Shown one piece after another: positions 35,232 to 43,955 of a DNA stretch of 64,000 nucleotides (its first letter is position 1; every line of letters starts with the position of its first letter). The DNA is from Mycobacterium xenopi (GTDB taxonomy: Bacteria > Actinomycetota > Actinomycetes > Mycobacteriales > Mycobacteriaceae): contig NZ_AP022314.1 in NCBI RefSeq assembly GCF_009936235.1, positions 558,001 through 622,000 on the forward strand. The letters are read 5' to 3'. Made by a program: the position numbers and the translations under genes. Below the pieces are notes generated by a model. That model was not told the DNA's origin. It saw only the letters and a program-made list of their open reading frames with translations, and ran no database searches.

Positions 35232-35479
35232 AAGATCGCCTGCCCAGCATCGAACACGCCGTACTCGCGCATGGTGACCAGCGTTTGCAGCGCCGCGGTC
35301 TCGTCGATGCGAGTCAGGGCGAACCCTGCGTGCACGATGGTGTAGTCGCCGACCTCAAGATCCGGGCGGTAGGCCAGGCACGCGGTCTTGATCTCGCCGG
35401 GAAACCGAACCCGCGCGAAACGTCCGCCGTCCGCGCCGTCCCAGACTTCGGTGATCCGGCCGGGAATGCCTAAACACAT
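35228..35479 (-). CDS. hypC: Hydrogenase assembly chaperone HypC, second copy
   Basis: An 83-residue protein beginning MCLGIPGRITEVW, with the functional cysteine at position 2 and VGDYTIVHAGFALTRIDE near residue 45. It differs clearly from the other HypC at 32473-32745 (different spacer and C-terminus), so it is not a recent duplicate. One copy may deliver the iron group to HypD, the other may chaperone the large-subunit precursor. It overlaps hypF by 10 bases and the SIS-HypC fusion by four. Confidence 0.93.
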   Translation of the reverse strand: MCLGIPGRITEVWDGADGGRFARVRFPGEIKTACLAYRPDLEVGDYTIVHAGFALTRIDETAALQTLVTMREYGVFDAGQAIL

Positions 35480-37827
35480 GCGGTAGTCCTTCCCTCGGCT
35501 AATGCCGTCAGCGTCGCGACGGCGGCTTGACCGAGCGCCAACCCGCCGTCGTTGGGCGGCACCTTGTGGTGCGCAAGCACGGTGAAACCGGCCCGCTCAA
35601 GCAGCCGCCGGCACGTTTTGAGCAACAGAACGTTTTGGAAGACGCCGCCGGTGAGCCCCACCAACCGGGTGCGGCCGGCGACCCGATCCACCACCTCGGC
35701 GACGCCCACCGCCACCGCCGAGTGGAAGGCCGCCGCCAGGCGGGCAGGTTTTGCGCCGTCTCGCAACGCGGCGACCAGTGCCACCAGCATCGCGGTGGGG
35801 TCGAGGACCCCGTCCGGCCCGATGCGCAGCCGCAGCAGCGGCTCTTGGGTGTCGAGGGGTTCGTGGGAGGCCAATACCTCCAGTTCGATGGCGGCCTGGC
35901 CCTCGTAGTCGACCCGGTGGCGCACCCCGAGCAGGGAGGCGACCGCGTCGAACAGCCGACCCATGCTGGTGGTTGGCACGCAACCCCTGCCGGTGACGAA
36001 TTGGGTTCGTAGCAGCCGCAATTCCGCAGTGCTGGCTTGAGCGACCGGTGCCAGGTCATCCTCCCAGGTGATCCCTGCTGACCACAGGTGGGCCAGCGCC
36101 ATGCGCCACGGGTTGCGAACCGCCAGATCACCGCCGGCCAGCGGTACCGGCGCGAGGTGCCCGGCCCGCGTGAAGCGGTGGCTGTCGGTGCCCAGGCGGA
36201 GAATCTCGCCGCCCCAGATCGCGCCATCGCAGCCGTAGCCCGTGCCGTCGAAGGCGACGCCGATAATCGGCTCGCCGAGCATGCCGTGCTCGGCGAGCAG
36301 CGAGACCACGTGCGCGTGGTGGTGCTGCACGAGATCCAACGGGCGCCCGGCGGCGTTGTCCTCCGCCCAGTTTCGAGTCAGGTACCCCGGATGCAGATCA
36401 GCGGCCAGCCGGGCCGGCGATTGGCGGATCGTGCACAATTGACGCACCGAGCGGGCGAACGCCTTTAGAGTCGCAACGCTTCCCATGTCGCCGATGTGAC
36501 CCGAACAATATGCCCGCCGACCGTCGGTGAGACAGAACGTGTTCTTCAGCTCCCCGCCGACGGCGAGCACCGCGGGACCGTCGCGCCCGAGGTCGACCGG
36601 TAGCGGTGCGTAGCCGCGGGACCGACGGATCGGCAATTCGCGGCCATCCAGGACACGCACCACCGAGTCGTCGCACGGCACATGGATGGGCCGGTTGTGG
36701 TCGAGCACCGCATCGGCCAGCGGAGGGAGGCGCTGCGCTAAGTCATCGTCAGTGAAACAGATCGGTTCGTCGGATCGGTTAGCACTGGTCAGCACGATCG
36801 CCTCGGGTGGACGAGCCGACGAGCCTGGCGCGGAAGCCAGCAGCAGGTGGTGGATCGGCGAATACGGCAGCATCAGGCCAAGCCATGGGTTTTCAGGAGC
36901 CACCGCCGCGGCGACAGGAGCACTGGGCTTGCGTCGCACCAGCACGATGGGCCGGGCGGGTCCGGACAGCACGCGAGCCTCGGTGTCGTCGATCTCGGCG
37001 TAGCGCCGCGCCACCGCAAGGTCGCGCACCAGCACCGCGAACGGCTTGGTGCCGCGCATCTTTCGCTGGCGAAGCGTGGCAACGGCCGCGGCGTTATCGA
37101 CGGCGCAAGCCAGGTGATACCCGCCGATTCCCTTGATCGCAACGATCAGTCCGTTGGCCAGCGCGTGCTGGCTGGCGCCCAGTGCCGCGTCGGTATCGGT
37201 GACCTGCACGCCGGCGGCGGTGAACCACAGCGAGGGTCCACAGTCGCCGCAGGCGATCGGCTGGGCGTGGAAGCGACGATTCGCCGGGTCGTGGTACTCG
37301 GTTGCGCAGCGCTCGCACATCTCAAAGTCGGCCATGGTCGTGGCCGGCCGGTCGTAGGGCAGTTCACGGATGATCGTGAACCGGGGCCCGCAGTTGGTGC
37401 ACGTGATGAACGGATGCCGGTAACGCCGGTCGGCCGGGTCGAACAGTTCAGCCAGGCAGTCATCGCATACCGCGATATCCGGCGGAATCGGCGTGGCGGC
37501 GCCGTCGATGACCTGGCTGGCGACGATTTGAAACGCGGTGCCGTCGCGGGAATCGGCGGGTAGTTCGATCGACTCGACGCTGTCGATCGAGGCTAAGGGC
37601 GGCGCATCGGCGGTGAGGCGATGGGCGAATTCGGCGACCGCGGTCGGTGTTCCCTGGACTTCGATGAACACCGCGGCCGAGTCGTTGCCGACGAAACCAG
37701 ACAAACCCAGCTCGGTGGCGATCCGGTGGACGAACGGCCGGAAACCGACGCCCTGCACGACTCCAGTCACCGTGAATCGGCGTCGCTGTCGGCTGAGCTG
37801 ATGGATCGGGACGGTGGTGTCGATCAC
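35470..37827 (-). CDS. hypF: Carbamoyltransferase HypF
   Basis: A 785-residue HypF. The order is an acylphosphatase domain (VTGVVQGVGFRPFVHRIA near residue 20), two zinc-finger units (CDDCLAEL...CTNCGPRF and CERCATEY...CGDCGPSL between about 120 and 210), a YrdC-like domain with KGIGGYHLACA, and a C-terminal Kae1-like carbamoyltransferase domain with HHHAHVVSLLAEH near 480 and GLTGGVFQNVLLL near the end. It transfers carbamoyl from carbamoyl-phosphate to HypE. The length is standard. It overlaps the NHL-repeat gene upstream by four bases. Confidence 0.95.
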   Translation of the reverse strand: MIDTTVPIHQLSRQRRRFTVTGVVQGVGFRPFVHRIATELGLSGFVGNDSAAVFIEVQGTPTAVAEFAHRLTADAPPLASIDSVESIELPADSRDGTAFQIVASQVIDGAATPIPPDIAVCDDCLAELFDPADRRYRHPFITCTNCGPRFTIIRELPYDRPATTMADFEMCERCATEYHDPANRRFHAQPIACGDCGPSLWFTAAGVQVTDTDAALGASQHALANGLIVAIKGIGGYHLACAVDNAAAVATLRQRKMRGTKPFAVLVRDLAVARRYAEIDDTEARVLSGPARPIVLVRRKPSAPVAAAVAPENPWLGLMLPYSPIHHLLLASAPGSSARPPEAIVLTSANRSDEPICFTDDDLAQRLPPLADAVLDHNRPIHVPCDDSVVRVLDGRELPIRRSRGYAPLPVDLGRDGPAVLAVGGELKNTFCLTDGRRAYCSGHIGDMGSVATLKAFARSVRQLCTIRQSPARLAADLHPGYLTRNWAEDNAAGRPLDLVQHHHAHVVSLLAEHGMLGEPIIGVAFDGTGYGCDGAIWGGEILRLGTDSHRFTRAGHLAPVPLAGGDLAVRNPWRMALAHLWSAGITWEDDLAPVAQASTAELRLLRTQFVTGRGCVPTTSMGRLFDAVASLLGVRHRVDYEGQAAIELEVLASHEPLDTQEPLLRLRIGPDGVLDPTAMLVALVAALRDGAKPARLAAAFHSAVAVGVAEVVDRVAGRTRLVGLTGGVFQNVLLLKTCRRLLERAGFTVLAHHKVPPNDGGLALGQAAVATLTALAEGRTTACV

Positions 37828-39014
37828 CGGCGCCTCCAGATGACGATCCGGTTGTTGCCGGAGTCGGCTATCGCCAAGCGATCACCGCGCAAACAAAGCC
37901 CGTAGGGCCAGCACAATGTGTCGGAGGTGACGCTCCGCCAACGGTTTTCGCCGTTGGCACCGAATGTGGGCTGCGCGAGCACGAAATCGGCGCCGCAGCC
38001 GTGATGCGGAATGCCATCCCACAACAGCACCCGATTGTTGGCGGTGTCGGCGACAGCCAGCCGGTCGGTGTCATTGTCGAGGCTCAGCGCGTAGGGGAAC
38101 CGGAACCGGTCGGCGCACTGGGGCCCGTACGGCCATTCCCGTGCGGTGCTGAAGTCAGGCTGGCCGATCAGCAGATCGGCATCACGGTCTTGGGCAGGCG
38201 GCGGGCACCAGCCGACCACCCGGTGGTTGCCAGCGTCGGCGACCAGCAGCAGGTCGTCACGGCCAGCGATATCGTGAGGCCACCGGAAGCTCGCCGGGCC
38301 CACCCGATCGCCGCGGTTCTCCTCTCGACTGGCCGGGTCGGGTTGACCGACAACGACATCCGCCGGCCGCCCGGGCTCCGGGATTCCGCAGGCCCAGCCG
38401 AGGACCCTACGGTTGCCGGTGTCAGCAATCCACAGCCATGAGCCCACCACCGCAATTCCGAACGGCCAGTACAGCGACGAAGCCGAACAGGCACCGCCCC
38501 CGTTGGGGTTCACAGATAGGTCATCCGGTTGGCCGAGAACGAAATCGGGTGGTGTGGAGCTGATTTCGGGTATTGTGTTCCAGACCAAGATGCGGTGATG
38601 CCAGGCGTCGGCGACGAGCAGCCGGCCATCGTGGACAAGTACCCCGGTGGGCAGGTTCATGCCGTTCGCCGGGCCGCGCCCGCCAGCCGCGCGGCCCTCG
38701 GTGGTGCCGTCGGGCTGGCCGAGCACGACGTCGGCGGATTGTTCGTCTGCGGTGGGCAATCCGTGCCAGATCAGCACCCGGTGGTTGCCCGAGTCAGCAA
38801 CGACCAGATGGTGTTCGTCGATGAAGACGCCGCGCGGGGAGTACATCCACGCCATCGTCGGGGCGGCCGCCGGTAGCGCCAAGCCGCCGGGGGCGGGTGC
38901 GCCCAGCCACACGTGTGGCGCCCATCCTCCGGAAAGAGCTGTGCCGTCGCCGCAATCGCCAGGGTCACCGCCCGGTGCTCCGAGGCGGCTGATCCGGACC
39001 GTCAACGATGTCAT
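37824..39014 (-). CDS. NHL-repeat beta-propeller protein of the hydrogenase operon
   Basis: A 396-residue protein starting at the ATG at 39014, which overlaps the NifU-Rieske stop. At least five repeats of the form L.VADSGNHRVLIW / ...DxVLGQPD are spaced about 55-60 residues apart from residue 60 to the end, the hallmark of NHL propellers. There is no signal peptide in the chosen start. NHL propellers generally bind proteins. Genes for NHL proteins occur beside some high-affinity uptake hydrogenases; a scaffold role is inferred. The frame upstream of 39014 is a shadow of the Rieske gene. Confidence 0.85.
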   Translation of the reverse strand: MTSLTVRISRLGAPGGDPGDCGDGTALSGGWAPHVWLGAPAPGGLALPAAAPTMAWMYSPRGVFIDEHHLVVADSGNHRVLIWHGLPTADEQSADVVLGQPDGTTEGRAAGGRGPANGMNLPTGVLVHDGRLLVADAWHHRILVWNTIPEISSTPPDFVLGQPDDLSVNPNGGGACSASSLYWPFGIAVVGSWLWIADTGNRRVLGWACGIPEPGRPADVVVGQPDPASREENRGDRVGPASFRWPHDIAGRDDLLLVADAGNHRVVGWCPPPAQDRDADLLIGQPDFSTAREWPYGPQCADRFRFPYALSLDNDTDRLAVADTANNRVLLWDGIPHHGCGADFVLAQPTFGANGENRWRSVTSDTLCWPYGLCLRGDRLAIADSGNNRIVIWRRR

Positions 39015-39910
39015 GCGCCGACCCGTATCCACATCCGGCCGCCGTCGACGCGCAGGGGTAGTTGCTCGAGCTGTGCCTCTGGTGCGCTGAGGCATTCTCC
39101 GGATGCGGCGTCGTAGCAGAAGCCGTGCCATGGGCACGTCAGGGTGCCGTTGTCCACGTCGAGCACTGCGTTGTCCAACGGCATCGCCTCGTGCGCGCAT
39201 TCGTTGATGTAGGCCATCAACTGCTGGTCGAGTTTGACGACGAGCACTGACACGTCCTTACCCGACACAGGGGTGCTCAGCGACAGCACAGTGAGGTCGC
39301 CGTCGGCGACGTTGGTAGCTGGGCCGGCGTCGACCCAGCCGTCTTGCGCAGCGGGGCGAGCGGGGAACAATGAATCCGCCGGGATGAGCGACGGCTCCGG
39401 CTCGTTGGGCAGCACCTCCACCCGGGTGATGGACGGAACTCCGTCGACCAGTGCGGTTTCCACCATGGTCCGCAACGTCACCGACGACATCGAGCAGCCG
39501 TTGCAGGCACCCTGCAGGCGCACGAAGGCTGTGCCATCCTCGATGCGCACCAGGGTGACGTCGCCGCCGTGGCCCTGCAGCGCCGGGCGCACCGACTGCA
39601 ACACGCGCGTCGCTTGCGTGGTCGGATCGGGCCGCACGATCTCGTGCAGCGAAAACAGCAGGCGCACCACCGGGTCGTCGACGAGTTCGAACAGCACGCC
39701 GCGGGTAGCCTCGTCGGCTCGCAGGCGTCGCACGATGGTCACCAGTCCGGCCCGGTGGATGGCCTCGATTGCGGCTTTCAGTTCTTCGGCGACCGCACGC
39801 GACGAGCTGTCCAGTTCCTGTGTTGCGGCGATGGCGTCGTCGACTCGTTTCGCTAGTTCTTCGAAGGTTGGTTCCGCTGAAGCGGTTTCGGTAACCTCGG
39901 TTGTCGACAT
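39011..39910 (-). CDS. hucE: NifU-like/Rieske fusion protein, HucE-like
   Basis: A 299-residue protein with an N-terminal helical region (residues 10-90), a NifU-type Fe-S scaffold with GACNGCSMSSVTLR near residue 140, and a C-terminal Rieske domain with CAHEAMPLD and CPWHGFCYD, the C-x-H and C-x2-H ligands of a 2Fe-2S cluster. Group 2a hydrogenase loci of mycobacteria encode such a Rieske protein (HucE), proposed to pass electrons from the enzyme. The ATG at 39910 overlaps the stop of the TPR gene; an earlier ATG at 39925 is possible. Confidence 0.88.
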   Translation of the reverse strand: MSTTEVTETASAEPTFEELAKRVDDAIAATQELDSSSRAVAEELKAAIEAIHRAGLVTIVRRLRADEATRGVLFELVDDPVVRLLFSLHEIVRPDPTTQATRVLQSVRPALQGHGGDVTLVRIEDGTAFVRLQGACNGCSMSSVTLRTMVETALVDGVPSITRVEVLPNEPEPSLIPADSLFPARPAAQDGWVDAGPATNVADGDLTVLSLSTPVSGKDVSVLVVKLDQQLMAYINECAHEAMPLDNAVLDVDNGTLTCPWHGFCYDAASGECLSAPEAQLEQLPLRVDGGRMWIRVGA

Positions 39911-41181
39911 CACGGTCTCCCGCATCCGTTGGTACTGGAAAGTGTTGTTTGACGGGCGATTTCGTCGAGGATGCTTCGCACGCTAAGGACCGAGTCGTTG
40001 TCGCCGAGCTCTTCGAACAAAAACCGAGCTTCGTAGAGCTTGGCCTTCGCGTCGTCGAACGCGCCCAGATGTGCCAGCACATTGCCCTGGTTGGCTAGCA
40101 CCCGGGCGCGGCCAAGCGGATCGGTGTCCCGGTGGCGTGTTTGCAGCACCGCTTCGTAAAGGTCGACCGCTTCGACCAGGTTTTCGGCATGATGCTTGGA
40201 CGGGGTGTACACCAACGAATTCGCCAGATTCAGCTGAACGCTGGCCCACTCCTGGGGGTACTCGGTGCGGGTGTAGACCGTCAGCGCCGACCTCAGTGAT
40301 TGTGCTGCCACCCCCAGCCGAAGCTGGCCGGACGCCTCCACCATTGGCATGGTGAGATAGGCCGCAGCGAGGCCAGCGTGCGCTGCCGCCCACACCAGCG
40401 GGGCGTCGTTCCGGCGGACCAGTTGCAGCGCCGAGTGGTAATGCGGGATCGCCTTCGCGAGCAGCGCGGTATTGGATTGCGCCTGCTCGTGTATGATTCG
40501 AGCCAGGCACAAGTGGATTTCGGCACGGACAACGCGCAAGTCGTCGGCGCCGTCGAGTGCTCGCAGAGCGTGTTCAAGACGTTGCACGCCGCCGGGATCA
40601 CCGATGTCGCGGCAGATTGCGGCGGCGCCACCGAGCATGATTCCGGCCAGCGGGGCCGACACAGCGCTAGCGGCGTCTGCCGCGCTGTCGAGGAATGCTA
40701 TCGCCAGGGAGGGATTCTCCTTTGCGAGGGCGTAGGCTGCTTGTGCCGAGAGCACGGTCGCGGCGATTTCTCCGTCGGCGGCGTCGGATTGGGGCGGAGT
40801 TTCGGTGCGCCCGAGGGTGAACAACACCACGTCGACGAGGATCGCGAACTGATCGAGCACACGACGCAGGTCGTCAGGATCGTCGCTGTCGGGGTCGAGG
40901 ACGAAGCGGTTGTAGCGGGCTACCGGATCGCCGGTCTTGGCCTGCACCGCCAACGCCGCGATCGCGCTTTCCCGCTGACCGCTGACGGCGAGCTGGTGGG
41001 CGCGCAGAGCCGGCGGCCAGTGTTCGGGCAGGCGCCCGGCCAGCATCTCGGCGCGGGCCGCCTCGGTGTGCTCAGCGGGTGGAATCAGCATGTAGCCCAA
41101 CGGAAGCGGGAATACCCCCAGGGGCTGCGGCCGCGCCGGCATGCCGAACCCCCATGCGCCTGAAGCCGATTGATCAGCCAT
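39910..41181 (-). CDS. TPR-like helical repeat protein of the hydrogenase operon
   Basis: A 423-residue helical protein. TPR-like repeats are readable in the C-terminal half, for example QSLRSALTVYTRTEYPQEWA, then NLVEAVDLYEAVLQ and GNVLAHLGAFDDAKAKLYEA. The first 40 residues are proline-rich. No enzymatic motif is seen. The ATG at 41181 overlaps the preceding small gene by eight bases, and its stop overlaps the Rieske gene. TPR proteins commonly mediate assembly of complexes; here, assembly of the hydrogenase or its Fe-S partner is a contextual inference. Confidence 0.8.
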   Translation of the reverse strand: MADQSASGAWGFGMPARPQPLGVFPLPLGYMLIPPAEHTEAARAEMLAGRLPEHWPPALRAHQLAVSGQRESAIAALAVQAKTGDPVARYNRFVLDPDSDDPDDLRRVLDQFAILVDVVLFTLGRTETPPQSDAADGEIAATVLSAQAAYALAKENPSLAIAFLDSAADAASAVSAPLAGIMLGGAAAICRDIGDPGGVQRLEHALRALDGADDLRVVRAEIHLCLARIIHEQAQSNTALLAKAIPHYHSALQLVRRNDAPLVWAAAHAGLAAAYLTMPMVEASGQLRLGVAAQSLRSALTVYTRTEYPQEWASVQLNLANSLVYTPSKHHAENLVEAVDLYEAVLQTRHRDTDPLGRARVLANQGNVLAHLGAFDDAKAKLYEARFLFEELGDNDSVLSVRSILDEIARQTTLSSTNGCGRP

Positions 41182-41431
41182 TCAGCGGTCCTTGTAGGTC
41201 ACGTTCGGCGCTTTGCTGGATGATCCTGGCCGACAGCTCCGCGCGGGTCCGGGTGTGGTAGGTGTCGATTCGTTTGCGCACAATGCCGTCGGCGAACACA
41301 ACGACGATGTCCACGGCCCACCGGCCTCGATCCTCGACCACCAGGGTCTGTACGCTGAGGGCGTCGTCGGTCGAGCTGTCCGTACGCTGGGTCGGACGAG
41401 GATCGGTGTGCCGATCGTCGGTCACGGTCAT
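41174..41431 (-). CDS. Small unknown protein of the hydrogenase operon
   Basis: An 85-residue protein, hydrophilic at both ends, with a central strand-like stretch (WAVDIVVVFADGIVRKRIDTYHTR) and a helical tail containing SARIIQQSAERD. I do not recognise the family. Both ends overlap neighbours (4 bases with the protease gene and 8 with the TPR gene), which makes it a real translated gene despite its size. A structural or chaperone role for the hydrogenase is possible but unsupported. Confidence 0.7.
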   Translation of the reverse strand: MTVTDDRHTDPRPTQRTDSSTDDALSVQTLVVEDRGRWAVDIVVVFADGIVRKRIDTYHTRTRAELSARIIQQSAERDLQGPLNG

Positions 41432-42288
41432 GACGTTTTCTGCGCCAGCGGGATTCGCAGCGCGCCATGATGGCCGTCCCAGCGCGCGCGGCGTACGCCG
41501 GTGGGAATCACGTCGCCGAGCAGTTCACGCACCAGCACGGCGCGGTCTCCGGCGGGGTTGCGCTGCTTCAGCAGCAGCCCGCCGCTTCGGGGTCCCCGCA
41601 ACGGTAGCAACCACAGCTCCTCGTCACGCACGGCAGCGACGGCGACGTTGGCGGGGAAGTGCGCCGCCGACAGCGCGGCGCTTAACCGAAGGTAGCCGTC
41701 GGGGGTGAATTCCACGGTCAACTCGGCCGCTGCTGTCGGTTTCGGCGGCCGCAGTGGGGTCAGGTAGACGGCCTCGATCATGTCCATCACCTTTTCCATG
41801 GCGGCAGTGACCGGCTCGGACAGTTCCGCGCCGAACGTGACATCACCGGCCTCGATGAGGAATATGGTGATGTCGGTGGGGCATTCGTCGGCCAGCACCC
41901 AGCGCGCGAACGCGATGGCGTGGTCCCAGCGAAACGAGTGGGTGTGCAGCCCCTCGAGCGGCGGCAATTGCTCGAGCTCGTCGCTAGGCACTCGGTAGAT
42001 CGTGCCCGGCTCGGCACCGGTGGCCGACGCGTCGATAATGATGACGCGCTGCGCGCCCCGCATTTGGAAGGCGACGTCCATGCCCGCGGTTCCACCGTCG
42101 ACGAGTCGCACCCCATCGGGCATGCCACGCTCCCAAAGGTGACGAACCATGATCGGGCCGACACCGTCGTCACCGCGCAACAGATTGCCACAGCCGATGA
42201 TCAGCACCGCGCAACCCGGAAGCCCGGCATCGGTGTCCGACCCGCCCGGCTGCGCGGCATGTCTAGAGGATGCTGACGTGATGATCAC
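41428..42288 (-). CDS. Hydrogenase maturation protease with extra C-terminal domain
   Basis: A 286-residue protein if started at the GTG at 42288 that overlaps the hucL stop (GTGA). Residues 30-180 are a HyaD/HupD-type endopeptidase: LIIGCGNLLRGDDGVG near 31, VDGGTAGMD near 65 and HSFRWDHA near 115 provide the nickel-sensing acid and histidine positions. It would remove the C-terminal tail of the large subunit after nickel insertion. Residues 190-286 form a separate beta-rich domain with ELWLLPLRGPRSGGLLLKQR, not part of ordinary HupD proteins. The upstream open frame is a shadow of hucL. Confidence 0.85.
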   Translation of the reverse strand: MIITSASSRHAAQPGGSDTDAGLPGCAVLIIGCGNLLRGDDGVGPIMVRHLWERGMPDGVRLVDGGTAGMDVAFQMRGAQRVIIIDASATGAEPGTIYRVPSDELEQLPPLEGLHTHSFRWDHAIAFARWVLADECPTDITIFLIEAGDVTFGAELSEPVTAAMEKVMDMIEAVYLTPLRPPKPTAAAELTVEFTPDGYLRLSAALSAAHFPANVAVAAVRDEELWLLPLRGPRSGGLLLKQRNPAGDRAVLVRELLGDVIPTGVRRARWDGHHGALRIPLAQKTS

Positions 42289-43910
42289 ACCATTCCGTTG
42301 ATCTTGAATTGAGATAGTTCCCGCCCCGTCTTGGCGTCGTAGGCGTGTACCGTGCACACCAGACACGAGTCGAAGCTGCGGGCGACATGCCCGAGTTCGA
42401 CCGGATCTTCCGGGTCGACAATCGGCGAGCCCACCATTGCCTGTTCGATCGGCCCGAGCACCTCGGTCCCGTCGCGCGGGCCGATGTTCCACGCCGTGGG
42501 CGTGATCACTTGGTAGTTCTTGATTTTGCTGTCCTCGATGACGATCCAGTCCGCAAGCGCGCCGCGGGCGGCCTCGGTAGCGCCGAAGCCCATGCCCTCG
42601 GCATGCTCGATGGGCTTGGTGTAGAAGCTTTCCTTCAAGTCGAGCCGAGACAGCCAGTCTTTCACCCATGTGTAGTATTTGGGCGCCTCGTGCATGCGGG
42701 CCAATTGCCGGACGAAAACACTCGGGCCGATCTTGTTGTACATGTCGACGAACAGCGGGTCGTCGTCTTGGTGCGGGGCGGCATTGGGGCCGCCGGCCGC
42801 CATTCGCCGCGCCAGCGGGCCAGCCTCAAGCGGGATGTGGCCCAGGTTTGGCACGTCGTAGCGCGGTGCCTTGGCCCAGCTATACTTACCGCGCTTGCGG
42901 CCCTCTTCGGGGTCGACCGGAATGGTCTCACCCTCGAACGGGTGCAGCGGCCCGGTGCCCTCGTAGAAGGAGTGGGTGACATCCTCACGCACCCGGGCGT
43001 GGTCGAACTCGTACCATTTGCCGCCGACGAAGATCCCGGAGCGCCCGATCAGCGCGGCGTTGCGGCCGTCGATGGTGGGGTGCTCATACAGCGACGGCTC
43101 GAAGTACGTGCCGGTGGCCAGGTAGTTGCCCACACCCTGACCATATTTGTCGAGTCCGACGTCAAGGCAGTAGCGGATGAAAAACCCGCAGTCGCTGTTG
43201 TGCTGGGCCTCGTTCTCGTCGACCCAGGCCAGCACGTCGTCCCAGCTCTTGTTGGCCAGCCAGCGGTCCACCGAGCAGCCCAGCCACTGCTTTTCCAGCC
43301 ATTCGTCTTTCCAGTGCTCAAAGATCGAGAACGAGCGCGTCACATCCGCAAGAGTCGGCGCGCACATCACCCCGCCGGGCACCATGAAGCTGGAGTGCGG
43401 CCACTGCCCGCCGAAGATCGCGTACACCTCGACGGGTTTCCCCGACAGCACCACACCGGGCTGGTAGCTGGTGCCGACGTAGGGCGCGAAGCGGCGCACC
43501 GCTTCGGCGTAGAGCGGCGATTTCGCATAGTTCTTGTTGGTGAGGTCGATGGCGAACAGCGCGTAGAAGTAGCGCGGGATCGACTGCAGCGTCTCGGCGG
43601 CCTGACAGATGTTGCGCACCAAGGTCGCGTTGGGTGGGACGTGGGTGCGCCACGCGGTGTCGAGGGCGTAGGCCGACTTGTAGAGGTGGCTGCCGCCGCA
43701 GATGCCGCAGATCCGCGGGGTGACCACCAGTCCGGCCTGCGGATCCTTGCCTTGCAGGATGATTTCGAACCCGCGGAACATCGCGGCCTCGGTCCATGCC
43801 GAGGTCACGACCCCGTCCTCGACGGTCACGCGTACGTCGAGGTCGCCCTCGACGCGCCCGAGTGGGCTGACGAACAGATCCAGTTTGGTGCTTGAGTCCA
43901 CCGCGGTCAT
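42285..43910 (-). CDS. hucL: [NiFe]-hydrogenase large subunit, group 2a (Huc) type
   Basis: A 541-residue catalytic subunit. The proximal nickel ligands are in PRICGICGGSH near residue 65, preceded by RGFEIILQGKDP, and the distal ones in SFDSCLVCTVH near 522. The C-terminal tail (AYDAKTGRELSQFKINGMV) after that histidine is the peptide cleaved on maturation. Size, motifs and the leaderless small subunit fit the group 2a uptake hydrogenases, exemplified by the atmospheric-H2-oxidising Huc of M. smegmatis. The ATG has an AAAGGA site. It lies 45 bp after the small-subunit gene and overlaps the protease gene. Confidence 0.93.
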   Translation of the reverse strand: MTAVDSSTKLDLFVSPLGRVEGDLDVRVTVEDGVVTSAWTEAAMFRGFEIILQGKDPQAGLVVTPRICGICGGSHLYKSAYALDTAWRTHVPPNATLVRNICQAAETLQSIPRYFYALFAIDLTNKNYAKSPLYAEAVRRFAPYVGTSYQPGVVLSGKPVEVYAIFGGQWPHSSFMVPGGVMCAPTLADVTRSFSIFEHWKDEWLEKQWLGCSVDRWLANKSWDDVLAWVDENEAQHNSDCGFFIRYCLDVGLDKYGQGVGNYLATGTYFEPSLYEHPTIDGRNAALIGRSGIFVGGKWYEFDHARVREDVTHSFYEGTGPLHPFEGETIPVDPEEGRKRGKYSWAKAPRYDVPNLGHIPLEAGPLARRMAAGGPNAAPHQDDDPLFVDMYNKIGPSVFVRQLARMHEAPKYYTWVKDWLSRLDLKESFYTKPIEHAEGMGFGATEAARGALADWIVIEDSKIKNYQVITPTAWNIGPRDGTEVLGPIEQAMVGSPIVDPEDPVELGHVARSFDSCLVCTVHAYDAKTGRELSQFKINGMV

Positions 43911-43955
43911 CGGTAAGTCCTTTCGCAGGTATTGGGGAGAAGTCGGAACGGGTTG

